Assembly (NCBI GenBank): GCA_944321335.1
Contig: CALUKX010000021.1
Location: forward strand, 1 to 41,701
Reading direction: 5' to 3'
Length of the DNA: 41,701 bases
Source of the DNA: an uncultured Phocaeicola sp.
GTDB lineage: Bacteria; Bacteroidota; Bacteroidia; Bacteroidales; Bacteroidaceae
Shown here: piece after piece, positions 7,825 through 14,715 of the stretch
Position numbering within the stretch: the first letter of the stretch is position 1
Layout of the letters: each line of letters starts with the position of its first letter
The notes under the pieces: model-generated
The model's database searches: none
Told to the model about the DNA's origin: nothing
What the model saw: only the letters and a program-made list of their open reading frames with translations
Program-made: the position numbers and the translations under genes

Positions 7825-7848
7825 TTAAGGAAAAGTATTAATCCTTAA
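7825..7848. promoter_or_regulatory. Inverted repeat just upstream of the 7860 gene
   Basis: TTAAGGA (7825-7831) and TCCTTAA (7842-7848) form a perfect 7-bp inverted repeat with a 10-nt loop. It ends 11 nt before the start codon. It could be a 5'-UTR hairpin affecting translation or a repressor site. Nothing shows which. Confidence 0.35.
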
Positions 7849-7859
7849 CTGAATTATCT

Positions 7860-8747
7860 ATGGAAAGAGTCAAAAGAAACTTGTTTTTGCAATTGCAGTT
7901 CAGCATGTTGTTGGCGGCACTTACTGTGTTGCCGGTGTTCGATTGGGTAGGTGCCCTGGTTGGACTGATCTATCCGATTATCGTGTGTAAAGTGATCGGT
8001 GTCATGTGGGGAGGTCTTGCCCTGTATCGTCTGTATGATGTACCGGCAACGAAACGTCCGCCGGTTGCCTTTCTTGTTACGGCGGCCTTGGGACTTTTGT
8101 TTGTCTTCCTTTCGCTTTTCGGCATACCGGTCTGGATCGAATATCTGGCTTTGATTATCCTGATCATTGCCATCAGCATGGCACGTAGCAGCTTACGCAT
8201 CAAATGGAATACACCGGGCACTCAGGGTGCGTATTTTGTTCTGTTGGCTATCGTGCTGAATATATTCAATATGGTAGCCGATACCCCTTGTACGCAGGTG
8301 GCTGCCTTGGCCGGACTGGTGCTGTATTGGATCGGTCTGGGAAAGATGAAGCCTTCGCTCGATGCCGATGGAATAAAAGGTGTAGTGAAACTGCGTATCG
8401 CCATCGTCCTGTCACTGGCGGCTGTGATACTCGATTTTATTCCGTGGATCGGACATATCCTTACTGCCGTATTGCTGGCCATGTCGTTCGTAGTATGTTT
8501 CATGGGATATGCCGACATGACACGTTCGGTAGCTTTAGGTTCCGAAGGACGTGGCGGAGCATCCAATCTGCGTGCCAGTATGGTATTGTTGCTCATTGCG
8601 GCTATCCTGGCTATCTTCCCATTCTTCAGTGGTGCCATTATCGCGTTTCTGGCTATTGTCGCACTGTGGTTGGTGTACTTGGGATGGTGTCGTATCCTTG
8701 AAGGAATGGAAACTATGGCAGGCTATTATAAGGAGGAGAAAAGGTAG
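7860..8747 (+). CDS. Integral membrane protein of unknown function
   Basis: I do not recognise the family. The 295-residue protein is mostly hydrophobic, with about eight to ten likely membrane segments. Short polar loops separate them, for example around RSSLRIKWN, KMKPSLDADG and LGSEGRGGASN. It ends in a charged tail, GYYKEEKR, probably cytoplasmic. There is no signal peptide with a cleavage site and no recognisable catalytic motif. The ATG at 7860 follows an inverted repeat. It is a single gene between the divergent kinase and the structured-RNA region. A role in stress or transport would be a guess. Confidence 0.75.
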   Translation: MERVKRNLFLQLQFSMLLAALTVLPVFDWVGALVGLIYPIIVCKVIGVMWGGLALYRLYDVPATKRPPVAFLVTAALGLLFVFLSLFGIPVWIEYLALIILIIAISMARSSLRIKWNTPGTQGAYFVLLAIVLNIFNMVADTPCTQVAALAGLVLYWIGLGKMKPSLDADGIKGVVKLRIAIVLSLAAVILDFIPWIGHILTAVLLAMSFVVCFMGYADMTRSVALGSEGRGGASNLRASMVLLLIAAILAIFPFFSGAIIAFLAIVALWLVYLGWCRILEGMETMAGYYKEEKR

Positions 8748-8749
8748 TT

Positions 8750-8767
8750 GTTACAAACGTGTTACAG
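8750..8767. promoter_or_regulatory. 7-4-7 direct repeat, Pho-box-like
   Basis: TGTTACA occurs at 8750-8756 and again at 8761-8767, separated by AACG. The 11-bp period of 7-bp half-sites is the geometry bound by OmpR/PhoB-type dimers. A similar repeat, TATTACA-AATG-CGTTACA, lies upstream of the response regulator gene at 20901-20918. It begins 2 nt after the membrane-protein stop and about 45 bp upstream of the -7-like element at 8812. Binding is inferred. Confidence 0.35.
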
Positions 8768-8825
8768 ATTGCTCGTTTCTTGTAATTTTTTTATACGAAA
8801 TAGCCGTTTTTTTACTTTGAAATTT

Positions 8826-9106
8826 GTTGGTGATGAGAATAAATCTCTATATTGCCAGTAGACAAAAGGTTAAGAAACTTCGGTGGTTACAAGAGACCCT
8901 GAAGTCGACGATATAGTCCTTTGTTCCTTTGCGGCCTGTTGCAAGATGTGAATCGGCGGCCGGTCGGTAGTAACCAAGGCATATGTACTATAAAAAGCAG
9001 ATTTAGAAAAAGATTAAGGTTAGTAATTAGCCGATATGGGGTGGCTAATGTTAAGTAACGGCGCTACGGAATGAAGATAGGTAAGTCTCTCATCCGGAGC
9101 GCCGTT
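8826..9106 (+). ncRNA. Candidate structured small RNA (possibly 6S-like)
   Basis: A -7-like TTACTTTG (8812-8819) predicts a transcript start near 8826. Long-range pairing is possible between TGGTTAC (8884-8890) and GTAACCA (8970-8976), and outside it between ATATTGCC (8849-8856) and GGCATAT (8978-8984) with one bulge. ACTTC (8877-8881) and GAAGT (8901-8905) form an alternative stem. Downstream are the hairpin ATTAGCC/GGCTAAT (9026-9049) and the long terminator-like hairpin at 9057-9106. A long bent hairpin with an internal bubble recalls 6S RNA, and Bacteroidetes have a 6S-Flavo class, but I cannot match its consensus by eye. I see no tmRNA, SRP RNA or RNase P signature. It could instead be several separate elements. 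Confidence 0.38.
9057..9106 (+). terminator. Long hairpin followed by a T-rich stretch
   Basis: AACGGCGCT (9057-9065) pairs perfectly with AGCGCCGTT (9098-9106). Inside it CGGAATGA pairs with TCATCCG apart from one bulged A, giving about 16 base pairs. TTTTAATTT follows on the plus strand (the Ts begin in the last stem bases), which suits a terminator of a rightward transcript such as the structured RNA. The convergent esterase gene ends at 9130. Confidence 0.7.
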
Positions 9107-9129
9107 TTAATTTGAGTAGGGCGGTAAGT

Positions 9130-10224
9130 TTACCAGCCCATGAGTTGTTTCAGGAATGCTGTGAGTTCGTTGGCCATTTTCTGTTGTTGGCGGAGGCTCG
9201 GGTGGTAGTTGGCTCCGTAACCCAATTCGCCGGTCTGCGGACTCATGTCGAAACGGTAGATGTTGTTGTCGCCTTGGCGGTGCATTTCGTCGGCTACCGT
9301 ATCCATCGCTTTTTTCGCATCTTCCAATGCTTTTCCGCTCATCATCGATCCGCTCGTCATTACAATCTTGGTCTGTGGGTAGGTTGCCCGCAAGTGTTTC
9401 ACGAACCGGCGGTATCCGTCGGTCAGCAAAGCTTGGTCGTAATTGTCGAGGCTGGTATCATTGGTGCCGAGATTGATGCAAAGTACATCGGGTGTATAAC
9501 GGTTGTGGTCCCATTGTTCGCTCGGATCCATGAAGAGGGTCTGTTCATACATCTTTGGCATACAGTCGTCTTTGCTGCCTGTCTTCGGACCATTATAGTT
9601 GCGGTACACGCCGATACCCGAACGTGATACGACGAGATGTTGGGCGTTCAAGGCACGTGCGGTCAAGGCTGCATAGGTATAATAATGGTTTTCTGTTTCG
9701 TAGGCGAAAGGAGCGTTCGGATTGTCGGCTTCCACTCCATAACCGCAGGTGATAGAATTTCCGATGAATTCGATGCGGCGTTGCGGGAGCTTCGGCGCTT
9801 CGGCCAGTTTCCGTCCCTTGTCGAGATAGAACCCCATAAAGGCCGGTTTCAGCTCATATCCTTCAATAACGTACATGATCCGTGCGCTGTGGACGGTATC
9901 TTGCAGTCCTTCGGCAAGGGTGATAATTGATTCATCAGGATGTACACCTATCTTGATAGCCGGATGGTTATCGATTTCCACCATATAATATCCGCTGTTG
10001 GAACGGGTTTTCATCCGAAGGGATGTACCTTCGAAATTGGCCAGAATACTTACACCGGGGTAGGTGTATCGAACCGAGTCGGCATACGTATGACTGGTAC
10101 GTCCCATATAGACGATCTGCGGATCGCTGGCAGGGACGAATGTTTTGTCGGGAGTGGTTGCCGATGCGGCAATTCCGGCTCCCAGAAGAAATGAAAAAGT
10201 GCAAAGTTTACAAAGGTTCTTCAT
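9130..10224 (-). CDS. Exported SGNH/GDSL esterase, CE2-like
   Basis: This is probably a secreted carbohydrate esterase that removes acetyl groups from plant or host glycans. The 364 residues begin with a signal peptide (residues 1 to about 22). An N-terminal beta-sandwich region (about 30-140) is followed by an SGNH catalytic domain: IEFIGNSITCGYG with the nucleophile Ser157, GTND at 253-256, and the catalytic His341 in NYHPS. The jelly-roll plus SGNH order is that of carbohydrate esterase family 2. It is the second gene of a pair, 11 nt after the C1B peptidase. Whether the true substrate is xylan, mannan or another glycan cannot be told from sequence. Confidence 0.85.
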   Translation of the reverse strand: MKNLCKLCTFSFLLGAGIAASATTPDKTFVPASDPQIVYMGRTSHTYADSVRYTYPGVSILANFEGTSLRMKTRSNSGYYMVEIDNHPAIKIGVHPDESIITLAEGLQDTVHSARIMYVIEGYELKPAFMGFYLDKGRKLAEAPKLPQRRIEFIGNSITCGYGVEADNPNAPFAYETENHYYTYAALTARALNAQHLVVSRSGIGVYRNYNGPKTGSKDDCMPKMYEQTLFMDPSEQWDHNRYTPDVLCINLGTNDTSLDNYDQALLTDGYRRFVKHLRATYPQTKIVMTSGSMMSGKALEDAKKAMDTVADEMHRQGDNNIYRFDMSPQTGELGYGANYHPSLRQQQKMANELTAFLKQLMGW

Positions 10225-10235
10225 ATTGGTTTAGG

Positions 10236-11420
10236 TTAATTGATTCCTAGTTTATTACGGATTTCTTTCGGTACGGCATCCTTGTGTACCAGGATATAGA
10301 TGGTCTTGGCACGGACATAGCTTTCCGACATGTTGAGGTAACCGCCGTAAGAATTGCCGTCGGCAGCCCATGAGTTTTTAGTAATGTAATACTTCGTGCC
10401 GTTCTGGTCCTTGGCGATACCGGTAATGTGCATCAGATGGTCATCGGTAGTTTCGCCCGATTCGTAACCTTTCTGACGGATATCGGGAGTAACGTTGACT
10501 TCCGGATATGGCTGTTCGAACTTAAATACTTCGGCCAGACGTTCGTGGCTGTTCATCTGTCCCCAACGGGCACGGTCGCTGTCCTTATACGCATCGGTAT
10601 CTTCTACTTCAGGATTGATGGCAACGCCGTTGTTGAATGAGAATCCGCGTTCGCTGACATCGCCATCCCAGGCTACGGTGAATCCGTTGTTCAAGGCATT
10701 GTCGGTTACCTGCATCATTTCATCGAGCGGAAGATTGTACATTTCGGCATGTTCCCAGTTGTCGGGTACTTCCACAGCAAATCGTTTGTAGTACGGCTTG
10801 TGGGTAAAGCTGGTAAGCATCACATAATCGTCGGTATCGATACCCAGACTTTGGGCGAAACTCTTCGGCGTGTATTCTTTTCCCTTGTAAGTGAACTTTT
10901 CGGGCACCTTCCCGAAATAGATATCGAAGAGAGCGTTCATCAGTTCCTTGTATTCGGGGCTCTGGCGGTTCATTTTGATGGCCTCGTTAGCAATCACGGT
11001 AAGGTAGTTCGACAGTTCGGTATGGTTATGTTTCTTCGAATCATAATTGATTCCCGAATATACTTCTTCGGGAACGATACCCACTTGATTGAAGGCAGTA
11101 ACCCAGCTCGCGCTGATACTTCCTTGGGTGATATTTCCCTTGCCTTTACGGATAAAGTTATCTTCCAGCTGGTTCATGTACTTCTGACGCACGATAAACA
11201 TTTCGGAGAGATCGTATTCGCCTTTTCCCTGACGAAGCAGTTCCGATTCGAAGAACGAATTGGTGGCAAAGCACCAGCAGGTGCCGCTCGAAGCCTGGTC
11301 CTTGACAGGAGTGGCTTTCTGGTTGACTATGGTAGTAAACTCATATCCGTTGTGATTTTCTGCCCACAACGAGGCGGAAGCAAGCAATAAAGTTGCCATT
11401 GCCAGATGTCTTGTTTTCAT
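10236..11420 (-). CDS. Exported C1B-family cysteine peptidase (aminopeptidase C/bleomycin hydrolase-like)
   Basis: This is a papain-fold peptidase related to PepC and bleomycin hydrolase. The 394-residue protein shows the oxyanion Gln42 and nucleophile Cys48 in KDQASSGTCW, the catalytic His328 in DHLMHITG and Asn349 in KNSWAADG. Unlike cytoplasmic PepC it begins with a signal peptide (residues 1 to about 20, ending near SLWAE), so it probably works in the periplasm or at the surface on peptides taken up for growth. It is the first gene of a two-gene unit with the CE2-like esterase. An inverted repeat (11479-11497) lies in its promoter region. Confidence 0.88.
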   Translation of the reverse strand: MKTRHLAMATLLLASASLWAENHNGYEFTTIVNQKATPVKDQASSGTCWCFATNSFFESELLRQGKGEYDLSEMFIVRQKYMNQLEDNFIRKGKGNITQGSISASWVTAFNQVGIVPEEVYSGINYDSKKHNHTELSNYLTVIANEAIKMNRQSPEYKELMNALFDIYFGKVPEKFTYKGKEYTPKSFAQSLGIDTDDYVMLTSFTHKPYYKRFAVEVPDNWEHAEMYNLPLDEMMQVTDNALNNGFTVAWDGDVSERGFSFNNGVAINPEVEDTDAYKDSDRARWGQMNSHERLAEVFKFEQPYPEVNVTPDIRQKGYESGETTDDHLMHITGIAKDQNGTKYYITKNSWAADGNSYGGYLNMSESYVRAKTIYILVHKDAVPKEIRNKLGIN

Positions 11421-11462
11421 ATCTATGATTTGATTTTTAGACTTCTATATTCAATATTCCTC

Positions 11463-11497
11463 CAAAAATAATGAAATATTTTCACAAAAGGTGAAAA
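11463..11497 (-). promoter_or_regulatory. Candidate promoter and operator upstream of the C1B peptidase
   Basis: On the minus strand TATTTTTG (11470-11463) matches the Bacteroidetes -7 element. TTTTCAC (11479-11485) and GTGAAAA (11491-11497) form a 7-bp inverted repeat where the -33 region should be, and no TTTG occurs at the normal distance. This suggests a regulated promoter. The regulator is unknown. Confidence 0.35.
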
Positions 11498-11508
11498 AAA
11501 TCTCCGGT

Positions 11509-11524
11509 TGTAACATAGGTTACA
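11509..11524. promoter_or_regulatory. CRP/FNR-type palindrome upstream of ric
   Basis: TGTAAC-ATAG-GTTACA is a perfect 6-4-6 palindrome, the geometry used by CRP/FNR-superfamily regulators such as the NO-responsive HcpR/DNR group. A -7-like GATATTTG lies at 11546-11553. If transcription starts near 11558-11560, the palindrome is centred close to -42, the usual class II activator position. The regulated gene ric repairs clusters damaged by NO. The identity of the regulator is inferred. Confidence 0.5.
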
Positions 11525-11595
11525 GTTTTGCCCGTATGAAAAGAAGATATTTGCAGCACCAAAACGATGTTTTACAATTTAATTATGGTTAGGAT

Positions 11596-12330
11596 ATGAA
11601 AAAAGAAAAGTATGTAGGTAAGAGTGTGGGAGAGGTTGTTGCCGACAACTATGCGGCAGCCCGTGTGTTTGCCGGTTTCGGTATCGATTTCTGCTGCCAC
11701 GGTGAGGTGTTGTTTGATGAGGCTTGTACAAGAGCGGGTGTGTCGCCCGAAGAAGTGCTGAAAGCGTTGGAAGCATCCGAAACGATGGAAGCGAAACCGG
11801 TGGCAGGTGGGTTTTCGGAATGGCCGCTTGATCTGCTCATCGACTATGTGTTGAAAATCCATCATCGTGGTATCCGGCGTGACGGCCCTCAGATATTGAA
11901 ACTGATGGACAAGGTGGTAAGTGTGCATGGAGAAGCGCATCAGGAACTATATGAAGTGTGCGACCTATTTACGGAATCGTTGCAGGAGCTTGAAATGCAT
12001 CTGCAGAAGGAAGAGAACGTACTGTTTCCGTATCTGTTTGAACTGTATGATGCCTCCTTGGTTGGAAGACCGATGGAACAGATGCATTGCGGAACGGTGA
12101 GCAATCCTATCCGTGTAATGCGCATGGAACACGAAAGCGAAGGCAACCGTTATCATCACATCGTCCATATCACCCGTAACTACGCCGTACCAGCCGACGG
12201 ATGTGCAAGCTACCGCCTGCTGATGCACGAACTGAAACGCTTTATGGAAGCTCTTTTCGAGCACATCCATCTGGAGAACAATATCATCTTCCCGAAAGCG
12301 GTGGAACTGGAAGCGGAGTGGGTTGGATAA
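11596..12330 (+). CDS. ric: Iron-sulfur cluster repair di-iron protein Ric (ScdA/YtfE family)
   Basis: This protein restores iron-sulfur clusters damaged by nitric oxide or oxidants, probably by supplying iron from a di-iron centre. The 244 residues contain the N-terminal ScdA domain (about 5-60) with the conserved GIDFCCHG motif. A hemerythrin-like domain follows, with spaced His and Glu ligands in IHHRGIR, VHGEAHQE, MHLQKEENVLFP, RMEHESEG and EHIHLENNIIFP. It stands alone between the divergent peptidase gene and the convergent RNase G gene. A CRP/FNR-type palindrome upstream points to control by nitrosative stress or oxygen limitation. Nearby hydrogenase enzymes are plausible clients, but that is inference. 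Confidence 0.93.
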   Translation: MKKEKYVGKSVGEVVADNYAAARVFAGFGIDFCCHGEVLFDEACTRAGVSPEEVLKALEASETMEAKPVAGGFSEWPLDLLIDYVLKIHHRGIRRDGPQILKLMDKVVSVHGEAHQELYEVCDLFTESLQELEMHLQKEENVLFPYLFELYDASLVGRPMEQMHCGTVSNPIRVMRMEHESEGNRYHHIVHITRNYAVPADGCASYRLLMHELKRFMEALFEHIHLENNIIFPKAVELEAEWVG

Positions 12331-12382
12331 AAATCGGCAGATGTAAGAGGTATATGATAGACCGGGTTTGCCGGTAAAAACA

Positions 12383-12415
12383 AAGAAGGATGCAGCCCGA
12401 AACTGCATCCTTCTT
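12383..12415. terminator. Bidirectional terminator between ric and RNase G
   Basis: AAGAAGGATGCAG (12383-12395) pairs perfectly with CTGCATCCTTCTT (12403-12415) around a 7-nt loop. T-rich sequence flanks both sides, and the RNase G stop codon begins at 12419 on the minus strand. It can stop both convergent transcripts. Confidence 0.8.
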
Positions 12416-12416
12416 C

Positions 12417-13991
12417 TTATTTGATTTCGAATTCTTCCTTCATGTCGAACTCTTCGCCTTTCGCATCGTAGAACTTATACTGCAGGAAGGCCAGGTTCTG
12501 GTTAGGAACAATCTTAATGCCGAATCCATACTTCATCTGCCATTTACGTTTGAGTGAAAGCACTCCCTGGTTTACGTAAGCGGCCACATAAGGATGGATG
12601 TGCAATGTAAACTTCTTTACCTTCAATTTGTTGACCAGATAGTCAATCTTGCTCTCCAGTGTATCTGTAAAGAGGATAGAGGGCTTTATCTTTCCTTTGC
12701 CGAAACAGGTCGGGCAATCCTCGTCGGTATTCACATCCATAGCGGGACGTACACGCTGACGGGTAATCTGCATCAGACCGAATTTGCTGAGCGGAAGGAT
12801 GTTGTGCTTTGCACGGTCCTTCTGCATGTTCTGGCACATGCGCTCATACAATTTCTGCCTGTTCTCGGCAAGGTTCATATCGATAAAGTCGACCACAATA
12901 ATTCCTCCCATATCTCTCAATCGGAGCTGGCGTGCCAACTCATCGGCTGCTCCTAAATTCACATCAAGTGCATTCGCTTCCTGTCCGTTACTTGATTTGG
13001 ACCGGTTGCCGCTGTTCACGTCGACAACGTGCAAGGCTTCGGTATGTTCGATAATCAGGTAAGCTCCGCTCTTGTAGGAAACGGTCTTACCGAACGACGA
13101 CTTGATCTGTTTTGTAATCGAGAAGTTATCAAAAATGGGAAGTTGACCTTTGTAGAGCTTCACGATGTTTGTCCGCTCGGGGGCAATCAACGCTACATAA
13201 TCTTTTACTTCATTGTAAACTGTTTCATCGTTTACATAGATGTTTTCGTATGAGGGATTGAACAAGTCGCGCAGCATGGCAACGGTACGGCTTGTTTCCT
13301 CGTAAACCAATGTCGGCAATTTGCTTGCCTTCTGTACTTTTGTAATGGTTTCTTCCCAATGTTTCAGCAATACTTTCAGTTCTGCATCGAGTTCGGCCAC
13401 ACGCTTGCCTTCGGCAACGGTACGTACAATGACGCCGAAGTTTTTCGGCTTGATGCTCTGCAGAAGCTGTTTGAGTCGGGTGCGCTCTTCACTCGACTTG
13501 ATTTTCTGTGATACGGAAACCTTATCGTTGAAAGGGATCAGGACCAGATAACGTCCTGCAAAGGAAAGCTCGCAAGTAAGGCGAGGTCCCTTGGTCGAGA
13601 TAGGTTCCTTAACGATCTGTACGATAACCTCCTGTCCCTGCTGAAGGACGGAAGTGATGGCACCGTCCTTGTCGATATCGGGAAGCATGGAAGCTTTCGC
13701 CATAGGATACAATTTCTTCTTATCGCTGATAACCTGTTTCAGATACTTCTGGTAAGAGTGGAATTGAGGCCCTAGGTCTAAGTAATGAAGGAAAGCGTCT
13801 TTTTCGAAGCCCACGTCGACGAAACAGGCATTCAGTCCCGGCATCAGTTTCCGTACTTTGCCTAGGTACATGTTGCCTACTGCAAACGAAAGATTCCGCT
13901 CTTCCTTCTGGAACTCAACCAGATTCTTGTCCTCTAGAAGTGCAATGGAAATCTCCTTGGGCTGTACATCTACAACTAATTCGCTTGTCAC
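12417..13991 (-). CDS. rng: Ribonuclease G (RNase E/G family)
   Basis: This endoribonuclease matures 16S rRNA 5' ends and takes part in mRNA decay. The 524 residues include the N-terminal S1 domain (GNMYLGKVRKLMPGLNACFVDVG near 39-61), split by an insert typical of Bacteroidetes. The catalytic DNase-I-like region has GGIIVVDFIDMN with metal-binding Asp residues, and the zinc-link motif CPTCFGKGK follows. The protein ends soon after the catalytic core, so it lacks the degradosome scaffold of RNase E and matches RNase G length. It lies downstream of HU and the small COX24-type gene on the same strand, with a strong stem-loop (14060-14107) in between. Confidence 0.95.
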   Translation of the reverse strand: MTSELVVDVQPKEISIALLEDKNLVEFQKEERNLSFAVGNMYLGKVRKLMPGLNACFVDVGFEKDAFLHYLDLGPQFHSYQKYLKQVISDKKKLYPMAKASMLPDIDKDGAITSVLQQGQEVIVQIVKEPISTKGPRLTCELSFAGRYLVLIPFNDKVSVSQKIKSSEERTRLKQLLQSIKPKNFGVIVRTVAEGKRVAELDAELKVLLKHWEETITKVQKASKLPTLVYEETSRTVAMLRDLFNPSYENIYVNDETVYNEVKDYVALIAPERTNIVKLYKGQLPIFDNFSITKQIKSSFGKTVSYKSGAYLIIEHTEALHVVDVNSGNRSKSSNGQEANALDVNLGAADELARQLRLRDMGGIIVVDFIDMNLAENRQKLYERMCQNMQKDRAKHNILPLSKFGLMQITRQRVRPAMDVNTDEDCPTCFGKGKIKPSILFTDTLESKIDYLVNKLKVKKFTLHIHPYVAAYVNQGVLSLKRKWQMKYGFGIKIVPNQNLAFLQYKFYDAKGEEFDMKEEFEIK

Positions 13992-14059
13992 TTTAATACT
14001 TAGTTTAAGTTGTTAATACTAAATCATCACAAGATTGTGATGAGCATAAGACTATACAC

Positions 14060-14107
14060 AAAGAACAAACCTGAAAGACTATGAAGATCTTTGCAAGTTT
14101 GTTCTTT
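14060..14107. terminator. Stem-loop between the small COX24-type gene and RNase G
   Basis: AAAGAACAAAC (14060-14070) pairs perfectly with GTTTGTTCTTT (14097-14107), 11 bp. An inner AAAGA/TCTTT pairing shortens the loop. On the minus strand it follows the small gene and precedes rng by about 70 nt. It could be a terminator, an attenuator for rng, or an RNase site for autoregulation. Confidence 0.6.
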
Positions 14108-14130
14108 ATTGAAGTCGGACAGACTAACAA

Positions 14131-14223
14131 TTATTTTTTGCTTTTATGTCTGTTCTTTCTTAGTCTTTTTTTACGTTTGTGTGTAGACATTTTATGTCTT
14201 TTTCTTTTCTTTCCGCTTGGCAT
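14131..14223 (-). CDS. Small basic AURKAIP1/COX24-domain protein (30 residues)
   Basis: The minus strand reads ATG at 14223-14221 to TAA at 14133-14131, coding 30 residues that start MPSGKKRKRHKMSTHKRKK and end NRHKSKK. More than half are Lys, Arg or His. The sequence matches my memory of the AURKAIP1/COX24 family short proteins found across Bacteroidetes; the eukaryotic members include mitoribosomal protein mS38, so a ribosome-bound role is likely. It is easily missed because of its size. It lies between HU and RNase G on the same strand, with 37 nt to HU's stop codon. Confidence 0.85.
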   Translation of the reverse strand: MPSGKKRKRHKMSTHKRKKRLRKNRHKSKK

Positions 14224-14260
14224 AGCTTCAAAAATTATTAAGGGTTAATACTAATGTTAA

Positions 14261-14536
14261 TTATTTCTTTACTGAAAGAGTAAATGTCTTAGCAGGTTTA
14301 AACGCCGGTATATTGTGTTCTGGGATGATGATGGTAGTGTTCTTTGAGATGTTACGAGCAGTCTTCTGTGCTCTCTTCTTCACAATGAAGCTACCAAACC
14401 CACGGAGGTACACGTTTTCATCGTTAGACAAAGAGTCCTTAACTGAATCCATGAATGCCTCTAGTGTAGTCAAAACTGTCTGCTTGTCAATACCTGTGTT
14501 TTTCGCAATTTCGTTTACGATATCTGCTTTAGTCAT
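14261..14536 (-). CDS. HU-family DNA-binding protein
   Basis: This is a small histone-like protein that bends DNA and compacts the nucleoid as a dimer. At 91 residues it has the normal length. The N-terminal helices (MTKADIVNEIAKNTGIDKQ) and the beta-arm region (VYLRGFGSFIVKKRAQKTAR) with the following IPAFKPAKTF are all present. A near-consensus promoter lies at 14583-14614. It may be co-transcribed with the COX24-type gene. HU and IHF subunits are hard to tell apart in this phylum, so no symbol is given. Confidence 0.95.
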   Translation of the reverse strand: MTKADIVNEIAKNTGIDKQTVLTTLEAFMDSVKDSLSNDENVYLRGFGSFIVKKRAQKTARNISKNTTIIIPEHNIPAFKPAKTFTLSVKK

Positions 14537-14582
14537 TTGCGCTAATAATTATAGTTATACGTTATCTTAATTTTTTGGACTG

Positions 14583-14614
14583 CAAATATATAGTTTTTCT
14601 CGCTCTTTTAGAAA
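14583..14614 (-). promoter_or_regulatory. Promoter of the HU gene
   Basis: On the minus strand TTTC (14614-14611) is followed after 20 nt by TATATTTG (14590-14583), a perfect TAnnTTTG -7 element and a near-perfect -33 element. The HU start codon is 46 nt downstream of the -7 element. Confidence 0.6.
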
Positions 14615-14666
14615 TTTCTCAAGAACTATTTTTGGAAAAAAGTATGCAAGCCCCGTTTAAAACCTC

Positions 14667-14674
14667 TATTTTTG
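14667..14674 (+). promoter_or_regulatory. -7 element upstream of mutY
   Basis: TATTTTTG matches TAnnTTTG and lies 41 nt before the mutY start codon. No TTTG occurs at the expected -33 distance. Confidence 0.4.
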
Positions 14675-14715
14675 CATTTGGTTTGAAGATTTTTAAAGGT
14701 TTAAACATAATTTTA

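Larger units (their letters stand above)
8748..9129. other. 382-bp gene-free region holding a structured RNA candidate
   Basis: No reading frame here looks real. The region starts with a 7-4-7 direct repeat (8750-8767) and a -7-like TTACTTTG (8812-8819). It continues into a stretch rich in complementary segments (about 8826-8984) and ends with two hairpins (9026-9049 and 9057-9106). These are described separately. Confidence 0.6.

Noticed and set aside
8826-9106. tmRNA, SRP RNA or RNase P RNA in the 8.9-kb gap
   Set aside because: I see no tag-peptide frame, CCA end, SRP apical-loop motif or RNase P conserved core.
12361-12375. ACCGG/CCGGT hairpin as a separate terminator of ric
   Set aside because: The stem is only 5 bp with no T-run. 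The 13-bp hairpin just downstream is a far better terminator.
14575-14715. A longer N-terminus for MutY starting at 14575
   Set aside because: The extra 47 residues do not resemble MutY and would include the -7 element at 14667-14674. Homology starts at the ATG at 14716.
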